DNA of 27,436 nucleotides from an uncultured Lachnobacterium sp. (lineage in GTDB: Bacteria > Bacillota > Clostridia > Lachnospirales > Lachnospiraceae): assembly GCA_945971355.1 (NCBI GenBank), contig CAMFPD010000009.1:1-27436 (forward strand), written 5' to 3'. Of the stretch, positions 8,601-16,019 are shown in pieces. How positions within the stretch are numbered: position 1 is the first letter of the stretch; each line of letters begins with the position of its first letter. The notes beneath the pieces were generated by a model. It saw nothing but the letters and a program-made list of their open reading frames with translations, did no database searches and had not been told where the DNA came from. Both the position numbers and the translations under genes were made by a program.

Positions 8601-9352
8601 TTTTCAAGCCCCAAAACACTGTTCGCCTTTTCAAGCAGATCCTCCAGCTGTGCCTTGTATTCTGCCATCATAACACGAACATACTCTGTAAGCTCCTTTA
8701 CCATATCCAACTGCAGAAATTCCGCCTCATCCTTAACATGATAGTTTTCCGATAGACCAGAAATCCACTTTAACGGCCATGATGCGCTCTCAGCCTCATG
8801 GTATATTTTAGTAACCAGCTCCCTCACGGCGGTATCATTTCTACCTGATGAATATGAATCAATAAGGTTCAGAAATGCAGTGTTATCAGCCCTTCCATAA
8901 TTATCCTCAAACAGCTCTGCTATAACCTCATTCTCCAATAATGTGATTTCTCCGCTATCTGCAATTCTAAAATCAGGCTCCAGATTAATCTCCTCAAAAT
9001 GGTTTCTGACTATAAACAAACAAAAAGCATCTATTGTTGTAATTTGAGCATTATGAATGAGAGAAGCCTGTCTTTCCAGATTCTCATCAGACTTCCCATT
9101 TTCATTTGCAAGCTGCCGCTTATTTTCAATGGCCTTCGCAATTCTCTCTCTCATCTCAGCCGCCGCTGCCTTGGTAAATGTAACAACAAGAAGCTTGTCA
9201 ATATCCACAGGATTTTCATCCTCAAGTATTCTGTGAATAATTCGCTCAACTAAAACTGCAGTCTTACCAGACCCTGCCGCTGCTGACACAAGAATATTCC
9301 TGTTTCTGTAATCAATTACTTTTTGTTGCTCTTTTGTCCACTTAACCGCCAA
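5639..9352 (-). CDS. addA: ATP-dependent helicase/nuclease subunit AddA
   Basis: AddA is the 3'-5' UvrD-type helicase and nuclease subunit of AddAB, which resects DNA double-strand ends for RecA-dependent repair. The 1237-aa length is typical. Helicase motifs appear in order: Walker A AAAGSGKT (24-31), VVTFTKAAAAEM, DEYQDSN (motif II), VGDVKQSIYRFR (III), HKNFRSR (IV), IMTIHKSKGLEFP (V) and LYVALTRAKE (VI). The C-terminal RecB-type nuclease domain holds GTAIHRVME, D1172 in LLQGIIDVFW and D1185-Y-K1187 in VLDYKTDK, so both activities look intact. The start is TTG at 9350-9352 with AAGGAG 6 nt upstream overlapping the addB stop. The gap between addB and addA is 3 nt. Confidence 0.97.
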   Translation of the reverse strand: MAVKWTKEQQKVIDYRNRNILVSAAAGSGKTAVLVERIIHRILEDENPVDIDKLLVVTFTKAAAAEMRERIAKAIENKRQLANENGKSDENLERQASLIHNAQITTIDAFCLFIVRNHFEEINLEPDFRIADSGEITLLENEVIAELFEDNYGRADNTAFLNLIDSYSSGRNDTAVRELVTKIYHEAESASWPLKWISGLSENYHVKDEAEFLQLDMVKELTEYVRVMMAEYKAQLEDLLEKANSVLGLEKYAGTIAMDLELLAPIDDIEDFSGFKKFFDNFKLPAIAAIRGFDGDEAVKEAVKSGRNGVKDGINSIISTYFTVDIAENVEQIKRMAPIVDELVRLALEFNHLMDKRKREKRIATFSDIEHFALKILVNEETMEKSEIARQFSNHFEEIMIDEYQDSNQVQEDIMTAISRCDMGQNNMFMVGDVKQSIYRFRQAKPELFMEKYDCFDMEESVNQRIDLHKNFRSRREVIDFSNDIFYKIMSPDLGRVSYDEEAALYCGADYTEAAGNEPEIMLVDLKDDDVSDVLQEEEGKAVRIEALMVAKRIQKLVESGQVTDKETGELRPARYSDIVILSRSLSAWGAEFADVLKSCGVPAHITSQMGYFSAYEVQIVLAMLKILDNPYQDIPMAAVLKSPIVGMDDEELAQIKVENKGLSFSKAVVRLMNIINEKEYTDDYLCGGKTQNEQNTDSVENIESIYGVEFIRFARVYGRLREAVSDTPIHSVIQLILDMTGFGDYVVAMPSGKRRKQNLDMLLEMAINYESTSYKGLFHFVKYIETLQKYEVDFGEAETISENDDVVRIMTIHKSKGLEFPIVFVSGLGKKINQKESQEALVLHSRYGLGITEMIKKPRAKTKQNTMIRSEIARNIKYENLGEELRVLYVALTRAKEKIILTGTVKDYGKTLGKYTANVKPMEPISFIQRSQAQTYLDWILPAVLSYPDKYDISLESGLSLAVREAEELATLDIKREELVKNIESADSKLTDSLSLQFDFEYAYKSEANKKSKYSVSELKHDSMLQNYDYEKGEAQKPDFLQEKREHYIPDFISEETSNSKVNRGALRGTAIHRVMECIDFKMILDLGKDSENLVTDIAAKEFVDKEIGRMLSSKLIDEEMHKLIIPTMICKFIESDVALSMARADKEELLFKEKPFVMDYEGALLQGIIDVFWLENNEVTVLDYKTDKVDSAEELIMRYKTQLDIYGDALTKIFSVEKSKKLIYSFCLQEVIEIE

Positions 9353-9355
9353 AAT

Positions 9356-12300
9356 TTACTCCTTCTTCCTGCCTTTATGGGCAGCATTTGCCTCTGTCAT
9401 TTTATCGATAACTTCGCTCTTTTCTACCTTTTCCCGTATTTCGTTATCCACACCGGAAAGCTTTGACTTTACACCACATACACTTTCGAAGCTGCAGTAT
9501 TTACAATTATCTGTGTTCACAGCAATTTTCCCCTCAAAAATACTCTCTCCCAGCTCGTCTATCTTTGTGGAAGCATATTCCCTAACCACATCAAATTCTT
9601 CCTGTGACAATACACTTGACCTTGCTGATAAGGAACCATTTTTATTAATCTGTACTGGAATAACAGGGGACTCTGATTCAAATTCTTCATCCATTGCTCT
9701 GAATATTCGCTCTTCGCTGCTCACCACACCATTAGGCTTTAGTTTTTTCAAAATAATTTCATCTATTTCCTTCTCAGTGAGCTCTGTGGTCACTTCAATA
9801 GTCGGATCATCTATGTGATAATACAAAAGTCCTGCTGGGATAACATCAACTTCAGGATGTTTTACCTTCTGACTCTCTATTGCAGCATTTAAATAGACTA
9901 CAAGCTGAAGCTGGGTTCCCTCATAGAGCTTTACCAAGTCAAACTGTGTTCCACCTGATTTGTAATCCACTACCTTCACATACATCTTGCCTTCGTCCGC
10001 GCATGTATCAACTCTGTCTATTCTTCCGCCCAAATCGATAGTTCTATTATCTCCAAAATCAAAATGCAAATCTGACACATCAGAAATATCGTCAAAGGAA
10101 ATCTCAAATTCCTTTGGCATAAATCTGCCTCTTCTAACCTGGGTTGTAAGTGCCCACACTGTCTCTGAAAAAATCCCCTTCATCCTTTCCATCATATGCT
10201 TAGCTTCATTAGTCATGGTATCTTCTGCCACCACATATGGTTCAAAGGCTTCCTCAATCGCAAGCTCTGCCATCTCATCTCTAAGCTCACTTTTTACAGT
10301 AAACCAATCGTATTCTGATTTTTCCAGCCGCACACTATATCTCTTTAATGCTTCATGATATATATTACCTATATCAACACTAGTAAACTCCTTTACCTCT
10401 CGTTCCCTGAGGTTTAATCCGTATTTGAGAAAATATGCATAAGCACATCTGGCATACTGCTCTAATCTTGTAACACTTCCCTCTATATGATTCCCATATA
10501 TAGCCCTTGCTACATTTTCACTGATAGGGTTATTTTCAAATCTTGCATATTTCGCTCCGAGAAGCCTGTCAATCTCATTCCTATCTGTCTTATAAAAATA
10601 ATTAGCAATCCCATACCATATTTCATCTGGTTCTTTATTAAGTAAATATGTTTTAGCTGCCTTCTTAGATGACACATCTAACTCTTCGTTTATGTCCAAA
10701 ATGGATTGTTCGCTTATATCAACAAATAGTCGCTTTATGACTCCAATCAAATATGATGGCAGGATTGTTTTTCCTGACGCATCCAGCCTTGCATAACTGA
10801 TATGCAGCTTATGGGAAGGCTTTGTCATATTCAAATACAGATAATATCTCTGAATAAATGTGAGTTCTCTAGCTCCTGGTGCCAGTTCTATATCCATCTC
10901 CCTGAGAGTCTCCCTCTCATATTGAGAAATAATTCCGCCCTTAGTTATACTCTTTGGTACGATACCATCATTAACACCGACAAAAAACAGTATCTTAACC
11001 TCATTAAGTCTTGTTCTCTCAATATCGCCAACTGTTACAGTATCGTATCCAGGTGGTATTGCAGCAACTGTTGCAGCATCAAAACCAGCATCAAGAATTT
11101 CTGAAAATTCACGAATGCTTAATTTCTCATCTCCAAGTATTGAGACATATTTCTCAAAAAGTGACATAACAATTTCGTAAATCTGACCATATTCCTTGGA
11201 TTTGACCTGTTCACCCTTCTGTAGATATTCGTCTTCTTTAATTTCAAGCTTATTTTCTACATCAAGTGATACAAAAAGCTCATACAATGCTATAATTTCA
11301 TCCCTGACAGTAACAGTTTTATTCTCAAAGACTTCTATTACTGGCATAAGAATCTCATATACTAGTTTTCTAAGAGCTTCCATTTTTTCCAAATCATATT
11401 CATTTTTGTTTTTGGTTGTTCTAAGCCAGCGTTTACCCCAGCTTTTCCTTCCACGAATTCCTGTAGCAAGCACATAGTTTTCGAGGATATCTATCTCATC
11501 CTCTGATATATCGCAAAAGCCACACCTTAGAAACCTAAATACTGCCTCATACGAGAAATCCTTCTCTATAATTTCAAGGGTTGCTCTCACAAATTCAATA
11601 AATGGATGAAACAAGATATCCTTTGTTGTATCTATGAAGTAAGGAATATTGTATTGTTCAAATATATTTTCAACATAATTGCTGTAGGTTTGTACATCAC
11701 CCGTTACAATTGCAATTTCTCTGTATCTGACATTCTTATTCTGGACATAATCATTTATCATTCTTGCCACATGAACAAGCTCTTCTCTTGGATTCTTACA
11801 GTTTGTTACAGAGATGTCCTTTACCTCATTATGGAATTTCTTCCCGGCTTTTCTAAACAGATTCTGCTCCAGAAAAAACATTTCCTCAGAGTTCTTAAAT
11901 CTATACTCTTTTTTTCCTTCCAGAACTACTGGTTCTTCAATATCAACATGAAGGTTGACGGCCATTTTCATTAAGGTATCTATTGTCTTTTTAGGCATAT
12001 AAAACAACTCATGCATACCCAAACAGTTATAAAAAGCTTCCTTCTCCCTTGAATCAATAGTAAGTGTCACATATATCTGTTCACATATTCTAAACAATTC
12101 ACATAAAAGCTGATTCTGGATAGGAGTAAATCCTGTAAACTCATCAAACACTATCACAGCATCCCTAAGTATATTGGATTTCTCCGCAACACCTCTTAAG
12201 ATATTTAAAGTCTCCTCCGCAGTAATGTACCTGTCTTTCATAAATTCATCAAAGCCCTCATACATTACCAAAACGTCGGAAAGCTTAGCAGAAAGCACCG

Positions 12301-12748
12301 ATGATAGTTTTCCGGAATTAATATATGCCTTAAGCTGTTCTGGTGTAATATTGTACTGCACAAGCTCTGACAGAAGAGATTTTATCTCCCCTATATATCC
12401 AATTCTATTGATATTTGGGCGCAAAACTGTAAGCTTGTCCTCAATTTCCTGGGCAACCTTTCTAAGTACAAGGTTTTTACCGGTTTCTTCAAGCACCTGA
12501 ATATTCTTTATTCCAAGCTCATCGAACACTCTGTACGCTAATCGCTGAAATGACAGGACGTCAATATTCATTATTGCCTTATTTGCAGACAATTCCACTA
12601 ACTTCTTCTGTGTCTGCATCGTAAACTGCTCTGGAACAATTACAAGATAGTTTTTTGTTATGTTCTTTGCAGCTTCCTGTGTAATTTTCTTATAGATATA
12701 CTCAGATTTTCCGCTTCCGGAGTTTCCCAGAATAAACTGTAATGCCAT
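9356..12748 (-). CDS. addB: ATP-dependent helicase/nuclease subunit AddB
   Basis: AddB is the partner of AddA and in Bacillus recognises Chi and carries a second nuclease. The protein is 1130 aa. A Walker A motif GNSGSGKS (8-15) opens the protein, while the remaining helicase motifs are degenerate as is usual for AddB. The C-terminal nuclease core shows DRVDTC and VVDYKSGG (D928, K930). The iron-sulfur cluster ligands fit the known pattern of one distant and three clustered cysteines: C768 in YARCAYAYF, and C1082, C1085 and C1091 spaced C-x2-C-x5-C. It is the first gene of the operon that continues through addA, maf, the 87-aa protein gene, the prolyl isomerase and PAP2. The ATG has a modest AAGGATGG upstream. 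Confidence 0.97.
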   Translation of the reverse strand: MALQFILGNSGSGKSEYIYKKITQEAAKNITKNYLVIVPEQFTMQTQKKLVELSANKAIMNIDVLSFQRLAYRVFDELGIKNIQVLEETGKNLVLRKVAQEIEDKLTVLRPNINRIGYIGEIKSLLSELVQYNITPEQLKAYINSGKLSSVLSAKLSDVLVMYEGFDEFMKDRYITAEETLNILRGVAEKSNILRDAVIVFDEFTGFTPIQNQLLCELFRICEQIYVTLTIDSREKEAFYNCLGMHELFYMPKKTIDTLMKMAVNLHVDIEEPVVLEGKKEYRFKNSEEMFFLEQNLFRKAGKKFHNEVKDISVTNCKNPREELVHVARMINDYVQNKNVRYREIAIVTGDVQTYSNYVENIFEQYNIPYFIDTTKDILFHPFIEFVRATLEIIEKDFSYEAVFRFLRCGFCDISEDEIDILENYVLATGIRGRKSWGKRWLRTTKNKNEYDLEKMEALRKLVYEILMPVIEVFENKTVTVRDEIIALYELFVSLDVENKLEIKEDEYLQKGEQVKSKEYGQIYEIVMSLFEKYVSILGDEKLSIREFSEILDAGFDAATVAAIPPGYDTVTVGDIERTRLNEVKILFFVGVNDGIVPKSITKGGIISQYERETLREMDIELAPGARELTFIQRYYLYLNMTKPSHKLHISYARLDASGKTILPSYLIGVIKRLFVDISEQSILDINEELDVSSKKAAKTYLLNKEPDEIWYGIANYFYKTDRNEIDRLLGAKYARFENNPISENVARAIYGNHIEGSVTRLEQYARCAYAYFLKYGLNLREREVKEFTSVDIGNIYHEALKRYSVRLEKSEYDWFTVKSELRDEMAELAIEEAFEPYVVAEDTMTNEAKHMMERMKGIFSETVWALTTQVRRGRFMPKEFEISFDDISDVSDLHFDFGDNRTIDLGGRIDRVDTCADEGKMYVKVVDYKSGGTQFDLVKLYEGTQLQLVVYLNAAIESQKVKHPEVDVIPAGLLYYHIDDPTIEVTTELTEKEIDEIILKKLKPNGVVSSEERIFRAMDEEFESESPVIPVQINKNGSLSARSSVLSQEEFDVVREYASTKIDELGESIFEGKIAVNTDNCKYCSFESVCGVKSKLSGVDNEIREKVEKSEVIDKMTEANAAHKGRKKE

Positions 12749-12772
12749 ATACGGTTTCCATCCTTATCATAT

Positions 12773-12801
12773 TTTGTAGAACACATTAAGCAACATCTCA
12801 A
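12773..12801 (-). promoter_or_regulatory. weak candidate promoter for the addBA operon
   Basis: In the 58-bp gap upstream of addB, TTGAGA (12796-12801) and TACAAA (12773-12778) are separated by 17 nt on the minus strand. The -10 is a poor match. Transcription from here would start just before the ribosome binding site. The alternative is readthrough from the peptidase gene. Confidence 0.28.
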
Positions 12802-12806
12802 TTCTT

Positions 12807-13664
12807 TTATTCAGCAAGCCTATAACACCATAAACTCTTTATCTGAGGAGTTAGTTTCTCCAACTCCCAGTGCTTCTCACTGTTTATATAACTGTTTGGG
12901 TCATTCACTATCACTTTTCCATCCTCATCAATTCCAGTGAGCACGATGAAATGACCTGTATAAGTAAAATCTCCAGGATACATTGAACAAATCATAGGTG
13001 AATTCTCTGATACATTATCTCTTATGTACTGTTCACTTATTTCTCCTTCCTCCACTGTCAGTCCAAAAGCATACACACCTTTTGTCATTAGATTCCAAGA
13101 GGTTCCCTGTCCCATAATGTAGTAATCATTTTCCATGGAAAATTGAGCCACCTCATAAGGGTTACATACTGTATCATTAGTGAGCCCACAAATAATCATA
13201 GACAGACAAGTAGGTCCACATCCATTTACTCCAAAAAAATCATTGCCATAAATATAATATCCCCATCTCTTGTCCCATTGTATAAACAGTGGAATTTCCC
13301 CCTCTGTGACATCTTCCGACAAATCTATATCTGAATTATACTCAATACCAATATATTCCGGGTAGGAATCTACAAAATCTGCCGTTTCCGGGTATTTATT
13401 TTTCAGTTCAATTAAGCTCGGTGGAAGTCCATCATTTTCCTGAGACTCAATATTATTTGAGGCTAAATTTTCATCAGGATTATTAACTACTGTATTATCC
13501 ACATTTTCATTATCAGTCTTATTATCTGATGTATTAACTGATGTTACATTGTTAACAGAAGTGGCCTTTTTTTGCCAGCCAAACACTATTATTATCGAAA
13601 CTATCATTATAACTATTCCAACTATAATAAGGCCTCTGATTAACCAATTACTTTTTTTGTCCAC
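12807..13664 (-). CDS. membrane-anchored C39-like (papain-fold) cysteine peptidase
   Basis: This is a 285-aa protein with one N-terminal membrane segment (about 9-29), an Asn/Asp/Ser-rich low-complexity linker (about 35-78) and a C-terminal C39_2-type papain-fold domain (about 122-283) facing outside. Catalytic candidates are C149 in NGCGPTCLSM, H238 in TGHFIVLTGI and D255 in VNDPNS, which is the normal order for the family. Related domains cleave peptides, or act in cell-wall or surface processing. No ABC exporter or leader peptide gene is next to it, so a bacteriocin-leader role is not supported. The start is GTG with GGGAG about 9 nt upstream. It is followed by addB after 58 bp on the same strand. 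Confidence 0.88.
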   Translation of the reverse strand: MDKKSNWLIRGLIIVGIVIMIVSIIIVFGWQKKATSVNNVTSVNTSDNKTDNENVDNTVVNNPDENLASNNIESQENDGLPPSLIELKNKYPETADFVDSYPEYIGIEYNSDIDLSEDVTEGEIPLFIQWDKRWGYYIYGNDFFGVNGCGPTCLSMIICGLTNDTVCNPYEVAQFSMENDYYIMGQGTSWNLMTKGVYAFGLTVEEGEISEQYIRDNVSENSPMICSMYPGDFTYTGHFIVLTGIDEDGKVIVNDPNSYINSEKHWELEKLTPQIKSLWCYRLAE

Positions 13665-13744
13665 GTATATTTTCTCCCTTGATTTTATTCGTATTTATCT
13701 CAGTTAGGAATACTCCCACCTCTATAAGTGACGAGTAGAAACAT

Positions 13745-13773
13745 AGTATATTATCTCCTATTTCTCCTGAAAA
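13745..13773 (-). promoter_or_regulatory. candidate promoter for the C39-like peptidase gene
   Basis: On the minus strand TTTTCA (13768-13773) and TATACT (13745-13750) are 17 nt apart, with four of six and five of six matches to the sigma-A consensus. It lies directly after the terminator hairpin of the upstream purine operon, a sensible position. It would give a leader of about 75 nt. Confidence 0.35.
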
Positions 13774-13780
13774 TGCAAAG

Positions 13781-13800
13781 GGCAGTCCAAACGGACTGCC
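13781..13800 (-). terminator. hairpin terminator after the purine operon
   Basis: An 8-bp perfect GC-rich stem (GGCAGTCC/GGACTGCC) with a 4-nt loop lies 60 bp downstream of the AICAR transformylase stop. On the minus strand it is followed by CTTTGCATTTTC, an imperfect T-rich tail, so termination may be incomplete. Confidence 0.6.
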
Positions 13801-13860
13801 ACTTACTTTTCCAAAATGCTATTTTGTATAATAAACTATATTAGTCTCCAGACAATGAGA

Positions 13861-15039
13861 TTAATGATGGAATAAACGAATTCCTGTGAAGCTCATCACC
13901 ATATCATACTTGTTACATGTGCTGATTACATGATCATCACGAACTGATCCACCTGGCTGTGCTACATATTTAACACCGCTCTTGTGCGCTCTCTCGATGT
14001 TATCCCCAAATGGGAAGAATGCATCTGAACCAAGTGCAACATCTGTATTCTTGTCAAGCCAAGCTCTCTTCTCCTCTGCTGTGAAGACCTCAGGCTTAAC
14101 CTTGAAGAATTTCTGCCACTCGCCCTCAGCAAGAACATCCATGTAATCCTCTCCGATATAGAGATCAATTGTATTGTCACGATCAGCTCTCTTAATATTG
14201 TCAACAAACTGAAGTCCGAGAACCTGTGGAGACTGACGAAGCCACCAGTTGTCAGCCTTTGAACCTGCAAGTCTTGTACAATGAATACGCGACTGCTGTC
14301 CCGCTCCAATACCGATTGCCTGTCCTCCCTTTACATAGCAAACTGAGTTTGACTGTGTATATTTAAGTGTAATCATTGCAATAGCAAGGTCAATTTTTGC
14401 CTGCTCTGTAAGCTCCTTATTATCTGTAACGATATTTGAGAAGAAATCGTCATCGATTACTAACTCATTTCTTCCCTGCTCAAATGTAATTCCAAATACA
14501 TCCTTTCTCTCTATTGGAGCTGGAACATAATCCGGATCAATCTCGATAACACAGTAGTTACCATTTTTCTTTGCTTTTAAAATCTCAAGAGCTTCATCAG
14601 TATATCCTGGTGCGATAACTCCGTCTGATACCTCTCTCTTGATTACTAGAGCTGTACTCTTGTCACATACATCTGATAATGAAATAAAATCACCGAATGA
14701 AGACATTCTATCGGCACCTCTTGCTCTGATGTAAGCATTTGCAAGTGGCGTAAACTCAATATCCATGTCTGAAACCCAGTAAATCTGCTTCTCAACATCT
14801 GAAAGTGGCTGACCTACAGCCGCACCAGCTGGTGAAACATGCTTAAATGATGTTGCTGCTGGAAGTCCGGTTGCTTTCTTTAACTCTTTTACAAGTTGCC
14901 ATCCATTAAATGCATCTAAAAAGTTAATATATCCAGCTCTTCCATTTAAAACCTTGATTGGAAGCTCTCCATCCTGCATGTAAATTCTAGAAGGCTTCTG
15001 ATTTGGGTTACATCCGTATTTTAATTCGTATTCCTGCAT
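13861..15039 (-). CDS. stand-alone AICAR formyltransferase (PurH C-terminal type)
   Basis: This enzyme transfers a formyl group from 10-formyl-tetrahydrofolate to AICAR, giving FAICAR, the penultimate step of IMP synthesis. The 392-aa protein consists only of the AICARFT domain. The N-terminal MGS-like cyclohydrolase domain of ordinary bifunctional PurH (about 520 aa) is absent, and the protein begins directly with ELKYGCNPNQKPSRIY. The conserved catalytic Lys-His pair is K66-H67 in SFKHVSPAGAA. Other family landmarks are GSDAFFPFGDNIERA and the C-terminal GGSVRD. ATG 15039 is chosen over a TTG at 15060 because AAGGAG lies 6 nt upstream of it. It is downstream of the PurO-like cyclohydrolase gene by 119 bp, which supplies the missing activity. 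Confidence 0.94.
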   Translation of the reverse strand: MQEYELKYGCNPNQKPSRIYMQDGELPIKVLNGRAGYINFLDAFNGWQLVKELKKATGLPAATSFKHVSPAGAAVGQPLSDVEKQIYWVSDMDIEFTPLANAYIRARGADRMSSFGDFISLSDVCDKSTALVIKREVSDGVIAPGYTDEALEILKAKKNGNYCVIEIDPDYVPAPIERKDVFGITFEQGRNELVIDDDFFSNIVTDNKELTEQAKIDLAIAMITLKYTQSNSVCYVKGGQAIGIGAGQQSRIHCTRLAGSKADNWWLRQSPQVLGLQFVDNIKRADRDNTIDLYIGEDYMDVLAEGEWQKFFKVKPEVFTAEEKRAWLDKNTDVALGSDAFFPFGDNIERAHKSGVKYVAQPGGSVRDDHVISTCNKYDMVMSFTGIRLFHH

Positions 15040-15045
15040 GTTTAT

Positions 15046-15051
15046 CTCCTT
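15046..15051 (-). promoter_or_regulatory. ribosome binding site of the AICAR formyltransferase gene (decides start)
   Basis: AAGGAG on the minus strand lies 6 nt before ATG 15039. The in-frame TTG at 15060 would place it inside the coding region. Confidence 0.8.
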
Positions 15052-15158
15052 ATTTGTCAATTTGTTATCATAATTCGAATAATTCTAATTACTCGAATCA
15101 CATCTACTATATACATAAACTAAACTTAATACTTATTTGTTCGTATCTGTTCAGTACC

Positions 15159-15881
15159 TTAACAGTTACATTTGTTCTTATTTACAATTCTTGTCTCATA
15201 CTTTCCAGTCTCGATATCAATAAAGCGAACAAAGAGAGAAACCTTGTTATCCTCGTTGAGGTTACTCCATACCATCTCTGTAAAGCTGTCGATATCTCCA
15301 TCAATTTCTACCCATGTAGGCTCTCCCTCAAAGCTTGGGAGCGGATTTCCATCACCCATGTATGTATGAATAAAATGTCCTTCACCTGGAATAGGGTTTG
15401 AGTATGCAAATGTATAACGATTGCAAGCATCTGGATTACCATTATTGCTCTTCAAAATAGACATAGCATAATTGTAATCACCCTTCTCTATATGCATAAT
15501 ACCTGAAATACGTGGTGTATAGTTAGGTGCATCCGGCTCAAACTCTCTTGTGCGAAGAGCCTGCTCAAATGTCTGCTGCTTATCCATAAGCTCATAGATA
15601 GTATCTGTCTGGTCACCATTTGTAACAATTGTCTTGTTTCCAAGAACTCTGACTGGAGCGTAAATAATAAGACTTGGATCCTCAAGTTTAGAAGGATCGA
15701 ATGCCTGAGTACGGATTCCCTCTCCATCCTCAACAAACACACGGTTACGGCTATTCTCACTTCTTCCCATGATAAAGTAAGCTGTTACAGCCTTCTTACC
15801 ATCCTTAGAGCGTCCGATTACAATTCCTCTTCCCGGATAAGTTGTACTAGAAAGTTCATTAGCTAGTGAAACCATCTTCAT
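15159..15881 (-). CDS. purO: IMP cyclohydrolase, PurO-like
   Basis: This is a 240-aa single-domain protein of the PurO-type IMP cyclohydrolase family, first known from archaea and unrelated in fold to the PurH N-terminal domain. It closes the ring of FAICAR to give IMP. Recognisable features are the N-terminal LSSTTYPGRGIVIGRS, the strand AYFIMGRSENSRNRVF, and NPDACNRYTFAYSNPIPGEGHFIHTY in the middle. Family assignment rests on these segments and on the AICAR formyltransferase gene immediately downstream. ATG 15881 is preferred over the in-frame ATG at 15896 because GCGAGGT lies 6 nt upstream and inside the longer reading. It is the first gene of a two-gene operon with a well-placed promoter. 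Confidence 0.9.
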   Translation of the reverse strand: MKMVSLANELSSTTYPGRGIVIGRSKDGKKAVTAYFIMGRSENSRNRVFVEDGEGIRTQAFDPSKLEDPSLIIYAPVRVLGNKTIVTNGDQTDTIYELMDKQQTFEQALRTREFEPDAPNYTPRISGIMHIEKGDYNYAMSILKSNNGNPDACNRYTFAYSNPIPGEGHFIHTYMGDGNPLPSFEGEPTWVEIDGDIDSFTEMVWSNLNEDNKVSLFVRFIDIETGKYETRIVNKNKCNC

Positions 15882-15887
15882 ATTTAT

Positions 15888-15894
15888 ACCTCGC
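15888..15894 (-). promoter_or_regulatory. ribosome binding site of the PurO-like gene (decides start)
   Basis: GCGAGGT on the minus strand lies 6 nt before ATG 15881 and overlaps the upstream in-frame ATG at 15896, so the shorter protein is preferred. Confidence 0.65.
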
Positions 15895-15928
15895 ATTTCA
15901 AATTTAGTTTGCTTGTTTCAACGAATTA

Positions 15929-15957
15929 ATTCTAACACGTTAAATTTTTATTTACAA
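15929..15957 (-). promoter_or_regulatory. promoter of the purine operon
   Basis: On the minus strand TTGTAA (15952-15957) and TAGAAT (15929-15934) are separated by exactly 17 nt, giving four of six and five of six matches to the sigma-A consensus. The predicted leader is about 40 nt. I see no purine riboswitch fold in the short leader. Confidence 0.6.
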
Positions 15958-16019
15958 TAAAATCACTATTATTAGCTATATGAAATTATTTACTAAGTTT
16001 TATTATCTATGCTAATATA

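Noticed and set aside
8168..8741. Plus-strand open frames within addA
   Set aside because: They are antisense to conserved helicase sequence and have no ribosome binding sites. AT-rich composition with few stop codons on that strand explains them.
12766..12793. Promoter TTGCTT-16-TATGAT before addB
   Set aside because: Transcription would begin inside the ribosome binding site (12758-12765), leaving the gene untranslatable.
13962..14309. Small minus-strand frame inside the AICAR formyltransferase gene
   Set aside because: It lies in another frame of a conserved enzyme gene and has low-complexity content without a start signal.
15882..15960. Purine riboswitch upstream of the PurO-like gene
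   Set aside because: The leader is only about 40 nt, too short for the aptamer, and no three-way junction elements are visible.
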